A stretch of DNA of 64,000 bases from Schaedlerella glycyrrhizinilytica_A (GCF_042852765.1 NZ_AP031414.1); one strand, 5' to 3'; positions 17,386-27,377 are shown, counted from the first letter of the stretch. Numbers and translations are program-made. The notes: a model not told the origin generated them from the sequence alone.

Positions 17386-18159
17386 TTAGTTGTTTGGTTT
17401 TGCTCTTCCCGGAAGCTGGAGCACCAGATTGACGCCGAACGGATTGACCGTCACGCCGATCGCCTCTTTTGTGATCAGTTCCGGAAGTTTTGCCGCTTCC
17501 ACCACGGCTGTCTTCATTTTTTCGTTTCGATTGACATTCTGGAATTTCATAAACTCCTGCATGTCCGTAAAGATCGGCTGTAAAACTCTTCCGTCTTTCT
17601 GCTTGAGGATCGGAACCGCATTCTTCTCCGTCACGCCGAGGATGTAACGTCCGCGCATATAGTGTGCCATCATCTCCTCGTTCAGTTCTTTCAATTCCTC
17701 GGTCATCTTCGGTTCGCCGAGGGCGCGCAGTTTCTGGATAAAATACAGCGCCGTCAGATGAAGTTCCGGATTCTCGATCAACGGGATTCCCTGCTTTTCA
17801 GCTTCCTCGCGGTTTCTCGTGATCAACTCATGAAGCTGGACCTCCTGCTCTTTTCCGGTTCCTTTTCCGATGCAGATACAATTGACTCCCATCGGAAACA
17901 GGCTTGTATAAAACGGAAGCAAAAACTTGGAAGCGATCTTCACAACGTGTACTTTTTCGTTCTTCTCACAACGGCGTTCCGCCTCTTTTTTCGCATCTTC
18001 TTCCTGAAAATAGACAAATACCTCGTCATCGTAATTTTCTTCGCTGCACTCCACAAACGGCATTCTTGTGAAATCCGACATCAGCACATACAGCGCCTCC
18101 GTCATCCGAAGCTGTCCCAAAATTTTTCGTTTTTCGTCTGTCATCTTTTCTGCACTCAT
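17386..18159 (-). CDS. SseB-like domain protein
   Basis: 257-residue cytoplasmic protein resembling the SseB N-terminal domain family: LYVLMSDFTRMPFVE and VFVYFQEEDAKKEAE near the N-terminus, and LLPFYTSLFPMGVNCICIG in the middle. Its function is unknown; the family name comes from enhanced serine sensitivity in E. coli. ATG 18159 has GGGAG seven bases upstream and is preferred over a GTG at 18195. It sits between the FAD oxidoreductase and cvfB on the same strand. Confidence 0.65.
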   Translation of the reverse strand: MSAEKMTDEKRKILGQLRMTEALYVLMSDFTRMPFVECSEENYDDEVFVYFQEEDAKKEAERRCEKNEKVHVVKIASKFLLPFYTSLFPMGVNCICIGKGTGKEQEVQLHELITRNREEAEKQGIPLIENPELHLTALYFIQKLRALGEPKMTEELKELNEEMMAHYMRGRYILGVTEKNAVPILKQKDGRVLQPIFTDMQEFMKFQNVNRNEKMKTAVVEAAKLPELITKEAIGVTVNPFGVNLVLQLPGRAKPNN

Positions 18160-18237
18160 CGCTTTTGCTCCCTTATCTTTTTCGCTTATTTTCACGCATC
18201 CGCTATTTTGATCTGCGGCTCTCCTTTCGCCGGTCGG

Positions 18238-19611
18238 TCAGCCGATCTGTTCTGCAATATGTCTTGCCACATGCACGCCGCTGGCTGATGCATGGGAGAG
18301 AGAATGGGTCACGCCGCTTCCGTCTCCGATCACATACAGACCTTTGTAACGCGTCTCGAGATTCTCGTCGATCTCCACTTCCATATTATAGAACTTTACT
18401 TCCACGCCGTAAAGCAATGTATCGTCGTTTGCCGTACCCGGTGCGATCTTGTCCAATGCATAAATCATCTCGATGATGCCGTCCATGATACGTTTCGGCA
18501 GGACGAGACTCAAATCTCCCGGAGTTGCCGCCAGTGTCGGACGGACAAGCCCCTCCTCGATCCGCTTCTCATTGCTCCGTCTTCCGCGGATCAGGTCTCC
18601 GAAACGCTGTACGATGACACCGCCGCCGAGCATATTGGAAAGCCGTGCGATACTCTCGCCGTAACCGTTGCTGTCTTTAAACGGCTCGGAGAAATGTTTT
18701 GCCACAAGCAGGGCGAAGTTCGTGTTCTCCGTCTGCTTCTCCGCATCTTCGTAGCTGTGACCGTTGACCGTCACGATCCCGTTTGTATTTTCATTTACAA
18801 CGATTCCGTGCGGGTTCATACAGAACGTACGCACATTATCCTCAAATTTCTCTGTCCGGTAAACGATCTTGCTCTCATAAAGTTCATCGGTCAGATGGGA
18901 GAAGATCTCCGCCGGGATCTCCACACGCACGCCCAGATCGACACGGTTCGACAAAGTCGGGATCTTAAGCTCTTTACAGACTTCCTGCATCCACTTGCTT
19001 CCGCTTCTTCCGACCGAGATCACGCAGCGCTCGCACTCATCCGCTCCGCCTTTGTGGTGTACGCGGTATCCGTCCTCAAGCACTTCGATGCGATCTACAT
19101 TACAGTTGAAAAAGAACGATACTTTCTCTTTCAGTTCTTCATATATATTTTCCAGCACCACATAATTGATGTCCGTTCCGAGATGCCGCACCGAAGCATC
19201 CAGAAGATTCAGCTGATTCTGCATACATAATTTCTTAAACTTGCTTCCCGCTGTGGAATACATCTTCGTGCCCTCACCGCCATGGGATACATTGATCTCG
19301 TCCACATACTTCATCAGGTCGATGGCCGGCTTTCTGCCGATATGCTCATACAACGTTCCTCCGAATGCATTGGTGATATTATATTTTCCATCGGAAAATG
19401 CACCTGCTCCGCCGAATCCGCTCATGATCGCACAAGTCTTGCATCCGATACAGCTCTTCACCTTGTCCCCGTCGATCGGACAACGGCGCTTCTCAAGTGG
19501 ATTACCCGCTTCAAACACTGCGATCTTGAGATCCGCATTCTTTTTCACCAGTTCATACGCCGAAAAAATCCCGCCCGGTCCGGCTCCGATAATAATCACG
19601 TCATACTTCAT
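18238..19611 (-). CDS. FAD-dependent oxidoreductase (COG2509-like)
   Basis: 457-residue flavoprotein starting MKYDVIIIGAGPGGIFSAYEL, a Rossmann FAD-binding fold. Next comes CIGCKTCAIMSGFGGAGAF with closely spaced cysteines, and a C-terminal GLYVIGDGSGVTHSLSHA motif. The family is widespread in Clostridia and the substrate is unknown. GGGAGG precedes ATG 19611; a 30-codon upstream extension is rejected. It is followed by the SseB-like gene. Confidence 0.88.
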   Translation of the reverse strand: MKYDVIIIGAGPGGIFSAYELVKKNADLKIAVFEAGNPLEKRRCPIDGDKVKSCIGCKTCAIMSGFGGAGAFSDGKYNITNAFGGTLYEHIGRKPAIDLMKYVDEINVSHGGEGTKMYSTAGSKFKKLCMQNQLNLLDASVRHLGTDINYVVLENIYEELKEKVSFFFNCNVDRIEVLEDGYRVHHKGGADECERCVISVGRSGSKWMQEVCKELKIPTLSNRVDLGVRVEIPAEIFSHLTDELYESKIVYRTEKFEDNVRTFCMNPHGIVVNENTNGIVTVNGHSYEDAEKQTENTNFALLVAKHFSEPFKDSNGYGESIARLSNMLGGGVIVQRFGDLIRGRRSNEKRIEEGLVRPTLAATPGDLSLVLPKRIMDGIIEMIYALDKIAPGTANDDTLLYGVEVKFYNMEVEIDENLETRYKGLYVIGDGSGVTHSLSHASASGVHVARHIAEQIG

Positions 19612-19745
19612 CTTCTTTTCCTCCCGATACGCTTTGACATTTTCCCAAAAAGAACCCGTAATCTTATCCTGTTGTAAGAATACGAGTTCTGGTGTAGTCA
19701 CTTCTTTCCGTTACAATTCATTATATCTGCTACCGGAAGCGGCTG

Positions 19746-20450
19746 TCAAGCGAATTCCACGACCGCATAGGCTTTTCCGCCCTCATCGCACAGTTCCACG
19801 ACGACCCGGTCTTCTTCTTTCGCATATTTCGGAAAGATCCTGTCACCAAGCACCGCCGACTTCTTGTAATCTACCCGGAGCTTATGCACCTGTATTTCTT
19901 CGGGAAGCACTTCCAGCGCCATCTGTACATACTGACAGTTATTCACATGTTCATTCGTATCAATATGATATTTGCGCACCGGAAATACCGGGAGATCTTT
20001 TGTCTCTTTCGGAAGTACAATCTTCCGCCCCTCATACGGCATCTCAAGCGGCGGCTCTTCCCCGTATGCGTCGATTTCTTCCTGATCCGGACGCACCGGA
20101 CGACCGCTCTCCACATCCAGATATACCCAGAGTGAATGGGCGCATGCCACCTGCTGCCCTCGCTCGTCTTTCATCACAAAATTCCGCTTTCCGAAAAGCC
20201 CCTGGAATCCGGAGGAAAACGTCCCCACTGTGATCTTTTCGCCCATCTTCGGATAACGGTCCACGATCACTTGCCAGTACGACAAGATCCACGCCCGCTT
20301 CTTTTTTGCAAGCTTAGCCCGCCCCTCGCCGATGTCTTCCGACTGGAACGTACTGCAGTCCTGAAAATAATTGATGATCCCCGGCAAAGTCACCGTTCCG
20401 TGATGATCGATCTCGCTGTATCGGATTCTTCCCTCTATTGTATAATACAT
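19746..20450 (-). CDS. Acyl-ACP thioesterase
   Basis: 234-residue double hot-dog protein of the FatA/FatB-like bacterial acyl-ACP thioesterase family, releasing fatty acids from acyl carrier protein. N-terminal RIRYSEIDHHGTVTLPGIINYFQDC and the second-repeat DTNEHVNNCQYVQMALE hold the conserved asparagine-histidine catalytic region. GGGAG precedes ATG 20450. It lies between the CDF transporter and the FAD oxidoreductase on the same strand. Confidence 0.9.
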   Translation of the reverse strand: MYYTIEGRIRYSEIDHHGTVTLPGIINYFQDCSTFQSEDIGEGRAKLAKKKRAWILSYWQVIVDRYPKMGEKITVGTFSSGFQGLFGKRNFVMKDERGQQVACAHSLWVYLDVESGRPVRPDQEEIDAYGEEPPLEMPYEGRKIVLPKETKDLPVFPVRKYHIDTNEHVNNCQYVQMALEVLPEEIQVHKLRVDYKKSAVLGDRIFPKYAKEEDRVVVELCDEGGKAYAVVEFA

Positions 20451-20500
20451 GCCGCATGCTCCCTTTCTGTATTTTCTGTTTTTCTTCCTTTTTCTTACTT

Positions 20501-21688
20501 TTACTCTTCTTTTTCTTCCGCCACAAAAGAATGTTCCATCGTGATCACAAATTCGTACCGCCCATCTTTCTGTTTCATCGTATCACAGAAACGTGCTTTC
20601 ACATCGTTCTTTTTCTCTTCGTCATATTCCCGCGGAACGACCATGTCAAAGATCAGATTGATCCGGTCCTTTCCGTGCACGACGCGGAAATCATGAAGAC
20701 TGCATGCCGGGTCGGTTTCTTTCATCACCTGATAAGCGTCCTCGCGGATCTGAAGCACTTCCGGATTCTTTGTCTCGATCGGATCCATATGTACGACAAG
20801 AAAGATTCCCAATTCCTCAACCGCATCCCGCTCGATCCGGTCGATCACTTCGTGGGACGTCTCGATATCCACATTGTTCGGGACTTCCGCGTGGATCGAC
20901 GCCATACTCCGGTTCGGACCGTAATTGTGAACGATCAGATCATGGGTTCCCTCGATGCCGTCATATTTTTCCACAAAATGCTTGATCTTCTGGTAGACTT
21001 CCGGATCCACCGCCTCGCCGATCAGCGGCTCCAGCGTATCTTTCGCGATCCCGACTCCTGCCCACATGACAACAAGCGCCACGCCGACTCCCACGATCCC
21101 GTCCACATTGATCCCTGTCAAAGAAAATAAAACAAGCGACACGACCGTTGACGTCGTCGCCAGCACATCGCCCATAGAATCGGCAAACACGGCTTTCATC
21201 ACCTTGGAATCGATCTTTTCTCCCAGCTTCCGGTTGAACAGTCCAAGCCATAATTTGACGCCGATAGACAATAACAGGATCACAACGGAGATCATCCGGA
21301 AATTGATCTCCTGCGGCGTCCGGATCTTTCCGAGAGAATCTTTAAAAAATGTAAATCCCACTTCCAGAATGATAAACGACACGACCAGCGCCGCGATATA
21401 TTCGATCCGCCCGTGTCCGAACGGATGATCTTCGTCCGCCGGCTTCTCCGCCATCTTCACCCCCACGAAACTGATGATCGAGGAACCCGCATCCGACAAG
21501 TTATTGAACGCATCCGCCATGACCGACACGCTGTGCGCGACCAGCCCGACCGCAAATTTTACCACAAACAAAAACACATTACAAAAGATGCCCACGATAC
21601 TCGCCAACACACCGTAGGCGGTACGAACGGACACCTTTTCCACATGTTCGTAATCTTTTACAAAATGTTTCACCAAAAACTCTGTCAT
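20501..21688 (-). CDS. Cation diffusion facilitator (CDF) transporter
   Basis: Metal ion/proton antiporter of the CDF family (Zn, Fe or Mn efflux; the metal is not determined). The 395-residue protein has about six membrane helices in the first 230 residues. Metal-site motifs are VMADAFNNLSDAG and VFADSMGDVLATT (aspartates in helices 2 and 5). A cytoplasmic C-terminal domain follows, with HDLIVHNYGPNRSMASIH. It is longer than the usual 300 residues because of an extended C-terminal region. Confidence 0.93.
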   Translation of the reverse strand: MTEFLVKHFVKDYEHVEKVSVRTAYGVLASIVGIFCNVFLFVVKFAVGLVAHSVSVMADAFNNLSDAGSSIISFVGVKMAEKPADEDHPFGHGRIEYIAALVVSFIILEVGFTFFKDSLGKIRTPQEINFRMISVVILLLSIGVKLWLGLFNRKLGEKIDSKVMKAVFADSMGDVLATTSTVVSLVLFSLTGINVDGIVGVGVALVVMWAGVGIAKDTLEPLIGEAVDPEVYQKIKHFVEKYDGIEGTHDLIVHNYGPNRSMASIHAEVPNNVDIETSHEVIDRIERDAVEELGIFLVVHMDPIETKNPEVLQIREDAYQVMKETDPACSLHDFRVVHGKDRINLIFDMVVPREYDEEKKNDVKARFCDTMKQKDGRYEFVITMEHSFVAEEKEE

Positions 21689-21752
21689 ATATCCACACCT
21701 TCGTATCTTTATCGTTCTTTTTCTCTATTGTATTCACTGTGATCCGGTGTAT

Positions 21753-22424
21753 TCACAGTGATCCAAGAAGTTCCGGCAGTTTGAACCGGATTTCAAATTT
21801 TCCGCCCGCAGTCACCTGCCGGTATTCTTCCTCGGTCAGTACCTGCTCCAGCTTTTGTTTTCCCTCCTCGGGGACAACAGCATTCACCGCATCCAAAAAG
21901 CAGAGATTCGGATAGAGCACACACCACCAATTCTGCCCTTTCGCCTCTCCGATCTCCACCCGGAGCGCCGTGTAATTTCCTGCCGGAAATGTCACATCCC
22001 CATAAGTCTTGTCCGGGAAATAGCTGGTCGTCACCGCGGCGCTGACCGGATAGTCATATCCGTTTTCCCGGATCGTGCGCTCTGCCGCCGCCCGGATCCC
22101 ATCCGTATGCGTCCTTGCCCATTCTTTTGTCGCTTCCACATCCAGCCCTTTCGGAAGTGCAGCTTCCATCGTATCCAGTACCGCATCCCGCACCTTTAAT
22201 TTCAGCGTCTGATCTTCTTCACTGTCACTGTTCGCAAGCACATGAAAGCGGAGCACTTCTCCCGCAAGATGTTCCTGCAGTTTTGCCTCCGCTCCCTGAT
22301 CGATCCGCCATGTGATCATCCCGGTCAAAAGTGCCGCGATCAGAAGCGAAAGAAAGCAGATCACCGCATCTGCTCTTTGCTCCCTCTCTGACTTTTGTCC
22401 TCCGTCACTTTTCTTTCCAAGCAT
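21753..22424 (-). CDS. spoIIR: Stage II sporulation protein R
   Basis: Secreted forespore signal that triggers processing of pro-sigma-E through SpoIIGA in endospore formers. The 223-residue protein has one N-terminal hydrophobic segment (AVICFLSLLIAALLTGMI). The SpoIIR domain follows, with LRFHVLANSDSEEDQ, LKVRDAVLDTME and WWCVLYPNLCFLDA. ATG 22424 has GGAGGGAG nine bases upstream; a TTG three codons earlier is less likely. Its presence argues that the organism, or its recent ancestor, can sporulate. Confidence 0.95.
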   Translation of the reverse strand: MLGKKSDGGQKSEREQRADAVICFLSLLIAALLTGMITWRIDQGAEAKLQEHLAGEVLRFHVLANSDSEEDQTLKLKVRDAVLDTMEAALPKGLDVEATKEWARTHTDGIRAAAERTIRENGYDYPVSAAVTTSYFPDKTYGDVTFPAGNYTALRVEIGEAKGQNWWCVLYPNLCFLDAVNAVVPEEGKQKLEQVLTEEEYRQVTAGGKFEIRFKLPELLGSL

Positions 22425-22487
22425 ATGTAACAACTCCCTCCATCGTATTTCTTTCTGATAGTGGGAGTATTGCCCGCCTGTGCCGGA

Positions 22488-23183
22488 TTATACATGCCGG
22501 AACTGATTTTCCTCCAGATGGCGCAGTGCATCGCTCACCGCCTCCACCTGATTGTCGATATGCTGTTCCGTGATCTTTGTCGCCACGTCGATCTCCCCTG
22601 CTTCGATCGCACGGATGATCTCCTGATGTTCCCATAAAAGCTGTTTGTGGCATTCTTTCTTTTTCAGATACTCCACGCGGTAACGGTACATCTGTTCCCG
22701 CAGATTGTTCAGAAGCGAGATCAGTCTCTGATTGTCCGTCGCCATGTAGATCACATCGTGAAACGCCACATCCGCCTCCGCAACCGCAGTCACGTCTTCG
22801 CCCCCTAAGATTTCTTCAAATGCTCTCGCCGCCGCTTTCAGATCCGCAAGCGTCTGCGGAGACATCCTGAGGCAGGCCAACTGTACCGCCAGATTTTCCA
22901 GAGCTCTCCTCACTTCCAGCACGTCCCGCAGACTCTTCTCCGTGATCTGCGCAACCTCCGCTCCCTTTCGCGGGATCATCAGTACAAGTCCCTCCAGTTC
23001 CAGTTTGCGGATCGCTTCGCGGATTGGCGTCCGGCTCACTCCGAGCTTATTCGCAAGCTGGATCTCCATCAGACGCTCGCCCGGCTTTAATTCCCCGCGC
23101 AGGATCGCCTCGCGCAGTGTATTGAACACGACGTCGCGAAGCGGAAGATATTCATCCATTTTTACTGTAAAATTCAACTCCAT
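22488..23183 (-). CDS. GntR-family regulator, FCD type
   Basis: 231-residue transcription factor. The N-terminal winged helix (LREAILRGELKPGERLMEI, then NKLGVSRTPIREAIRKLELEG) is followed by an all-helical FCD ligand-binding domain with histidines in AFHDVIYMATDN. It starts four bases after the ispE stop, so it is translated with ispE. The ligand is unknown; placement between ispE and spoIIR is not enough to assign one. Confidence 0.92.
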   Translation of the reverse strand: MELNFTVKMDEYLPLRDVVFNTLREAILRGELKPGERLMEIQLANKLGVSRTPIREAIRKLELEGLVLMIPRKGAEVAQITEKSLRDVLEVRRALENLAVQLACLRMSPQTLADLKAAARAFEEILGGEDVTAVAEADVAFHDVIYMATDNQRLISLLNNLREQMYRYRVEYLKKKECHKQLLWEHQEIIRAIEAGEIDVATKITEQHIDNQVEAVSDALRHLEENQFRHV

Positions 23184-23186
23184 CTT

Positions 23187-24062
23187 CTAGTCCCTTCTCG
23201 CACTGTGGATATTAGTCACATAAACCTGTTTTGCCAGCCCTTTTGTGCGGATCCTCTCCTGTGCTTTTCTTGCTTCCATCTTATTTTCAAACAATCCGAA
23301 GACCGTCGGACCGCTGCCGCTCATCATCGCGTTCAGCGCGCCGGCGTCTGTCATCTCCCGCTTGATCTCATCGATCACCGGATGCATCGGGATCGTCACG
23401 TCTTCCAAGACATTTCCCATGTGCTCCGCGATCTCGTGCAGATCGCCTTTTTCCAGTCCTGCAAGCAGTCCGTCAATGTCCGGATGCTTCCGGATCTCCG
23501 AGGAATCCAGCGCCTCATAAACGACTTTTGTCGAAACACTGATCGGAGGTTTTGCGATCAGTACCGTACATTTCGGCATCGCCGGAAGCACGCTTAATTC
23601 CTCACCGATCCCCTCCGCCAGCACGGTTCCCCGCATAATGCAGTACGGCACATCCGCGCCTAACTTTACGCCCCGCTCCATCAGCTCTTCCCGGGACAAT
23701 TTCAGTCCGAACAGCCGATTCATTCCAAAAAGTACCGCCGCGGCGTTAGAGCTTCCTCCTGCCATTCCCGCAGCCACCGGGATATGCTTTTTCAATGTGA
23801 TGCGGACGCCCTCTTTGATATCAAATTCCCGGATCAGAAGATCCGCCGCTTTGTACGCGATATTTCCCTCTCCCGTGGGCAGGAAGAACAGATTGGTCTC
23901 GATCTCTATCCCCGGTTCTTCTTTCCGCTCGATCTTTACATCGTCATACAGATAAATCGACTGCATGACCATCCGTACATCGTGATACCCATTCTCTCTT
24001 CTGCCAAGAACATCCAGCCCCAGATTGATCTTGGCAAGTGCTTTCAGCTCGATTTGTCTCAT
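23187..24062 (-). CDS. ispE: 4-diphosphocytidyl-2-C-methyl-D-erythritol kinase
   Basis: GHMP kinase of the DOXP/MEP isoprenoid pathway. The 291-residue protein has KINLGLDVLGRRENGYHDV at the N-terminus, the ATP-binding PVAAGMAGGSSNAAAVL and a C-terminal MSGSGPTVFGLF. AAGGGG precedes ATG 24062. It is tightly followed by the GntR regulator. Confidence 0.97.
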   Translation of the reverse strand: MRQIELKALAKINLGLDVLGRRENGYHDVRMVMQSIYLYDDVKIERKEEPGIEIETNLFFLPTGEGNIAYKAADLLIREFDIKEGVRITLKKHIPVAAGMAGGSSNAAAVLFGMNRLFGLKLSREELMERGVKLGADVPYCIMRGTVLAEGIGEELSVLPAMPKCTVLIAKPPISVSTKVVYEALDSSEIRKHPDIDGLLAGLEKGDLHEIAEHMGNVLEDVTIPMHPVIDEIKREMTDAGALNAMMSGSGPTVFGLFENKMEARKAQERIRTKGLAKQVYVTNIHSARRD

Positions 24063-24139
24063 GTGTGTTCCCCTTTATCTGAATTTCTTCTGTATATTTG
24101 ACATTTTGTATCTTGTATACATTATACTTTATTTTCTTT

Positions 24140-25699
24140 TTACAGTATACTCATATTCTCTTTAAAAATCAATAATTTATCCCCCGCTTTTGGTTCTCCG
24201 GCTTCGATCCCGTTCACCTTTCTTATTCCCTCTTCCGTCGTCATATAACGTTTTGCCAGACTCCAGAGATCATCGCCGTCTTTTACGACATATCCGACGA
24301 TCCCGGGACGTTTTTCCACCTCTTCCATTGAAACCGGCTCAAACTCCACATCCATGATCACGTTCATGAACACCGGCTTCCGCATAAAGGTGTCAAATGC
24401 GAGCACCGCCTTGACTTCCACCGCCTCGCTGCCCGCCAGTCCGACCGACAACTGTTCCACATGCCAGGTAATATGATGCCGCACATCCTCGGTCATGTTC
24501 GGACATTCCAGAAGCCATGAGAACGGGATCATTCCGCTCCAGCTTCCAAACGGGATCACATCGTCCGCACGAAGATACAGAAACGTCAGATACAGGATCC
24601 CCTCGACCTGCATTCCCTGCGCGGTCTGTTCCATATGCTCCACCTGCATTTCTCCCTCACTGTGGCAGATCTGCAGCACATCATCTTTCAATTCCGGAAG
24701 CAAAAGTTTTTCGGAAACTTTACATTTGGAATGATTCTGGATCAGCAGTTCTTCGTAGACGGCTTCCCGCGTCTCAAACTTACAGTTCTGTTCCAGCGAA
24801 TACACATCTTCCAGCAGGGAAAGTTCTTCTTCCCGGTAAATGTTCATCCGCAGGTTCATCGTCCCCTCGATCCCGAGGATCCGCATTTCTCCATCCTCAT
24901 CCAGCCGCACATCGACGAGCGGATCGTCCAGCGTACTCTGTACCGAATAATACATCGATTCCTCCACGCCGTCGCAGGAGATCCTTCCCTCGTACGGCAC
25001 GCTCTGTTCCAGCCAGTCCGTCTTTCCCTCTTCGGAACGGTACATACAGAATACGAGAAGTTCTCCGGTCAGGAACATTTCGTCCTGCCCCGGACGGATT
25101 TCCAGTTTCCGGCTGCTTACGTCGGTCAAAAGAAGCTGTCCGACACTCTCCTTTGTTCCAGGCAGCGTGATCTCCTCCTTGATCCGGTATGTATCTTTCT
25201 TCATTGTATGCAGTTCCAGCAGATGGACCGGACGAAATTTTTTGTAAACCGATACTTCGCTTTCCAGATCGGTCGTTGTCTCCTCATCCGCCAGTTTTTC
25301 CATACCGATCTCCATTTCCACAAGCGCACGGATCCCCACTTTGCGGGAATGTACCAGCGTCGCTGTAAATTCGGTCCGCACATTTTGTATAAAATACTGT
25401 CCGGCGTCGTCCCCCTCAATATAGACCATTTCTTCAAACGGGATCTTTCCCTCCAAAACGGCGGGCGCATTTTCCGCGTTGTCCGTCACATACAGGATCT
25501 GAAAATATAATTTCCCCGAAACACGCAGATAATTCTCCACAAGCCGCAGATCCTCGACTTTTACATTTCCCTTTCCCTGAACGATCTGCTTTACGTCCTC
25601 TTTCGTATCCGGGACATTATAATCCTCATCCACATAAAACTGGTCAAACGTCCGTTTCCCCTCCTGCGTATAATGTACCTGTCTCTGTATCAGTTCCAT
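24140..25699 (-). CDS. SPOCS (DUF3794) and LysM protein, spore-related
   Basis: 519-residue protein with repeated DUF3794/SPOCS-like segments (FDQFYVDEDYNVPDTKEDVKQ near the N-terminus, then further beta-rich repeats with KLLLPELKDDVLQICHSEGEM) and a C-terminal LysM domain (VKDGDDLWSLAKRYMTTEEG...). This architecture is typical of clostridial spore coat or cortex-associated proteins. No signal peptide is seen. The start is set at 25699 with GGAGG upstream. The gene before it ends ten bases upstream, inside the ribosome site region. Confidence 0.88.
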   Translation of the reverse strand: MELIQRQVHYTQEGKRTFDQFYVDEDYNVPDTKEDVKQIVQGKGNVKVEDLRLVENYLRVSGKLYFQILYVTDNAENAPAVLEGKIPFEEMVYIEGDDAGQYFIQNVRTEFTATLVHSRKVGIRALVEMEIGMEKLADEETTTDLESEVSVYKKFRPVHLLELHTMKKDTYRIKEEITLPGTKESVGQLLLTDVSSRKLEIRPGQDEMFLTGELLVFCMYRSEEGKTDWLEQSVPYEGRISCDGVEESMYYSVQSTLDDPLVDVRLDEDGEMRILGIEGTMNLRMNIYREEELSLLEDVYSLEQNCKFETREAVYEELLIQNHSKCKVSEKLLLPELKDDVLQICHSEGEMQVEHMEQTAQGMQVEGILYLTFLYLRADDVIPFGSWSGMIPFSWLLECPNMTEDVRHHITWHVEQLSVGLAGSEAVEVKAVLAFDTFMRKPVFMNVIMDVEFEPVSMEEVEKRPGIVGYVVKDGDDLWSLAKRYMTTEEGIRKVNGIEAGEPKAGDKLLIFKENMSIL

Positions 25700-25709
25700 A
25701 TACTCCTCC

Positions 25710-26144
25710 TCAATCAAATTCCACCGATTTTTTCCCGTCTTTCATTCTTACTACGACATACGGGTACGTCGCGATCTCTTTCGTCTTTTCGCTCTTTTCC
25801 GGTCCCATCAGCCTTGTATGGAACACGACCGCATTTTCCGTCTCATACAATTCGGACACTTCCACGCTGTACCCGGTTTTGTCCTGTCTTCCATAGCCGC
25901 GGGCAAGATACAGTTCGCCCTGATCCGCATAAGTCAGACAGAACGGTTTCTCCCGCTCTTCCCGGATCACGCGGGCAAATTCTTCCGGCACCGCGTCTTT
26001 TTCCACGATCTCAAATTCCGGTTCCCCGATCCGCTTTGTCTCCCGGACTGTGGAGATACAGCCTGTCAGCATCCACATTCCCCCAAAAATCAGTCCAAAA
26101 AAAATCAGGAGCCCATAGGTCTGATGTCTGATTCGAACCTGCAT
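25710..26144 (-). CDS. PrcB-like lipoprotein
   Basis: 144-residue predicted lipoprotein: an N-terminal hydrophobic segment followed by the lipobox LTGC. The mature part has FARVIREEREKPFCLTYADQGELYLARGYG and ends in YPYVVVRMKDGKKSVEFD, resembling the PrcB C-terminal domain family. Function is unknown. ATG 26144 is chosen because AGAGG lies just upstream; a GTG two codons earlier is possible. It is coupled to the SPOCS-LysM gene, suggesting a shared envelope or spore role. Confidence 0.7.
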   Translation of the reverse strand: MQVRIRHQTYGLLIFFGLIFGGMWMLTGCISTVRETKRIGEPEFEIVEKDAVPEEFARVIREEREKPFCLTYADQGELYLARGYGRQDKTGYSVEVSELYETENAVVFHTRLMGPEKSEKTKEIATYPYVVVRMKDGKKSVEFD

Positions 26145-26270
26145 TTGCACCTCTGCATGCCCGTTCTCTGTAATACCTATGAATCCTGATTCTTATTTAT
26201 GCGCAAAATCTGTTTCTTCTATTGTTCTTCTATTCCCTGATGCCGGTCTGTCCCTGCATATCCGTATCCG

Positions 26271-27212
26271 TCAGTTTCCGCGCCGTTTTTCCGGCATCTG
26301 CGCCAGCACGATCGCACCGAACATCAAGACGCATCCCACCATTTCCCGCGCGGTCAGCTTCTGCCCGAGGATCACCCAGCCTGCCAGCACCGAAATGCAG
26401 GATTCCAGACTCAGGATCAAAGACGCGACGGTCGGGTTCATATTTTTCTGCCCGATGATCTGGAGCGTATATGCCACACCGCAGGAAAGCACGCCCGCAT
26501 ACAGGATCGGCGCCCACGCTGCCAAAAGTCCGCTGATCCGGATCGTCTCGGTCAAAAATGCCGGAACAGCCGAAAAGACCGCGCAGACCAAAAACTGGAT
26601 ACACGCCATTTTCACACCGTCCACTTTCGGCGAAAAATGATCGATCACCAGAATATGGAGGGAAAATAAGACAGAACAGATCAGTACAAGTATATCTCCT
26701 TTCCCGATCCCGAAATCATCGGTCATACAGAGCAGATACAGACCGATCAGCGCCAGCGCGACCGCTCCCCAGATCAGCGCCCGGCTCTTCTTATGAAAAA
26801 ATACCATTCCGAGGATCGGAACAATTACGATATAGCAGGCGGTGATAAATCCGGCTCTCCCAACCGTCGTATACTGGATGCCGATCTGCTGGATATTCGT
26901 TGCCAGCGAAAAAAGGATCCCGCAACAGATCCCGCCTTTCAGCAGTGTTTTCCGTTCGTCGGCTTTTGAAGCTCCGTCATTTAAGATTCCTGTTTTTGCA
27001 TTTTCTTTCTGCATATGCTTTTCCGGGGAATTGAGCCGCCCGAGCAGAAAAATGCAGGGGATCAGTACGATTCCTCCGATCAGGCTCCTTACCATATTAA
27101 ATGTAAACGGCCCAACATAGTCCATTCCCACGCTCTGCGCCACAAACGCCACACCCCAGATCGTGGCAGTCAGTAAAAGCAGAAGCGAATTTCTCACCTG
27201 TATCTTGTTCAT
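26271..27212 (-). CDS. EamA-family (DMT) transporter
   Basis: 313-residue membrane protein with about ten hydrophobic helices in two EamA repeats (LLLLTATIWGVAFVAQSVGMDYVGPFTFN in the first and CGVAYTLQIIGQKNMNPTVASLILSLE in the second). Such transporters export or import amino acids or other metabolites. The substrate is unknown. It is divergent from the MFS gene. Confidence 0.92.
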   Translation of the reverse strand: MNKIQVRNSLLLLLTATIWGVAFVAQSVGMDYVGPFTFNMVRSLIGGIVLIPCIFLLGRLNSPEKHMQKENAKTGILNDGASKADERKTLLKGGICCGILFSLATNIQQIGIQYTTVGRAGFITACYIVIVPILGMVFFHKKSRALIWGAVALALIGLYLLCMTDDFGIGKGDILVLICSVLFSLHILVIDHFSPKVDGVKMACIQFLVCAVFSAVPAFLTETIRISGLLAAWAPILYAGVLSCGVAYTLQIIGQKNMNPTVASLILSLESCISVLAGWVILGQKLTAREMVGCVLMFGAIVLAQMPEKRRGN

Positions 27213-27306
27213 AATGTTTCTCTCTTCCTTCTGTAAATTCTATCATCCTGCGATATTTTACCGTATCTTTGAAAATTTGTCTAATGAAAAAACGGAAATA
27301 TTGTGA

Positions 27307-27312
27307 TATAAT
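27307..27312 (+). promoter_or_regulatory. -10 box of the MFS gene promoter
   Basis: Consensus TATAAT, with a poor -35 (ATGAAA-like) at 17 bases. About 65 bases before the TTG start. Confidence 0.5.
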
Positions 27313-27377
27313 TCCATTTGACGTTATCGTTCACGCCGCAACAGCGTGAAAAATACAAAAGAGGAGGGTTTCTCAAC

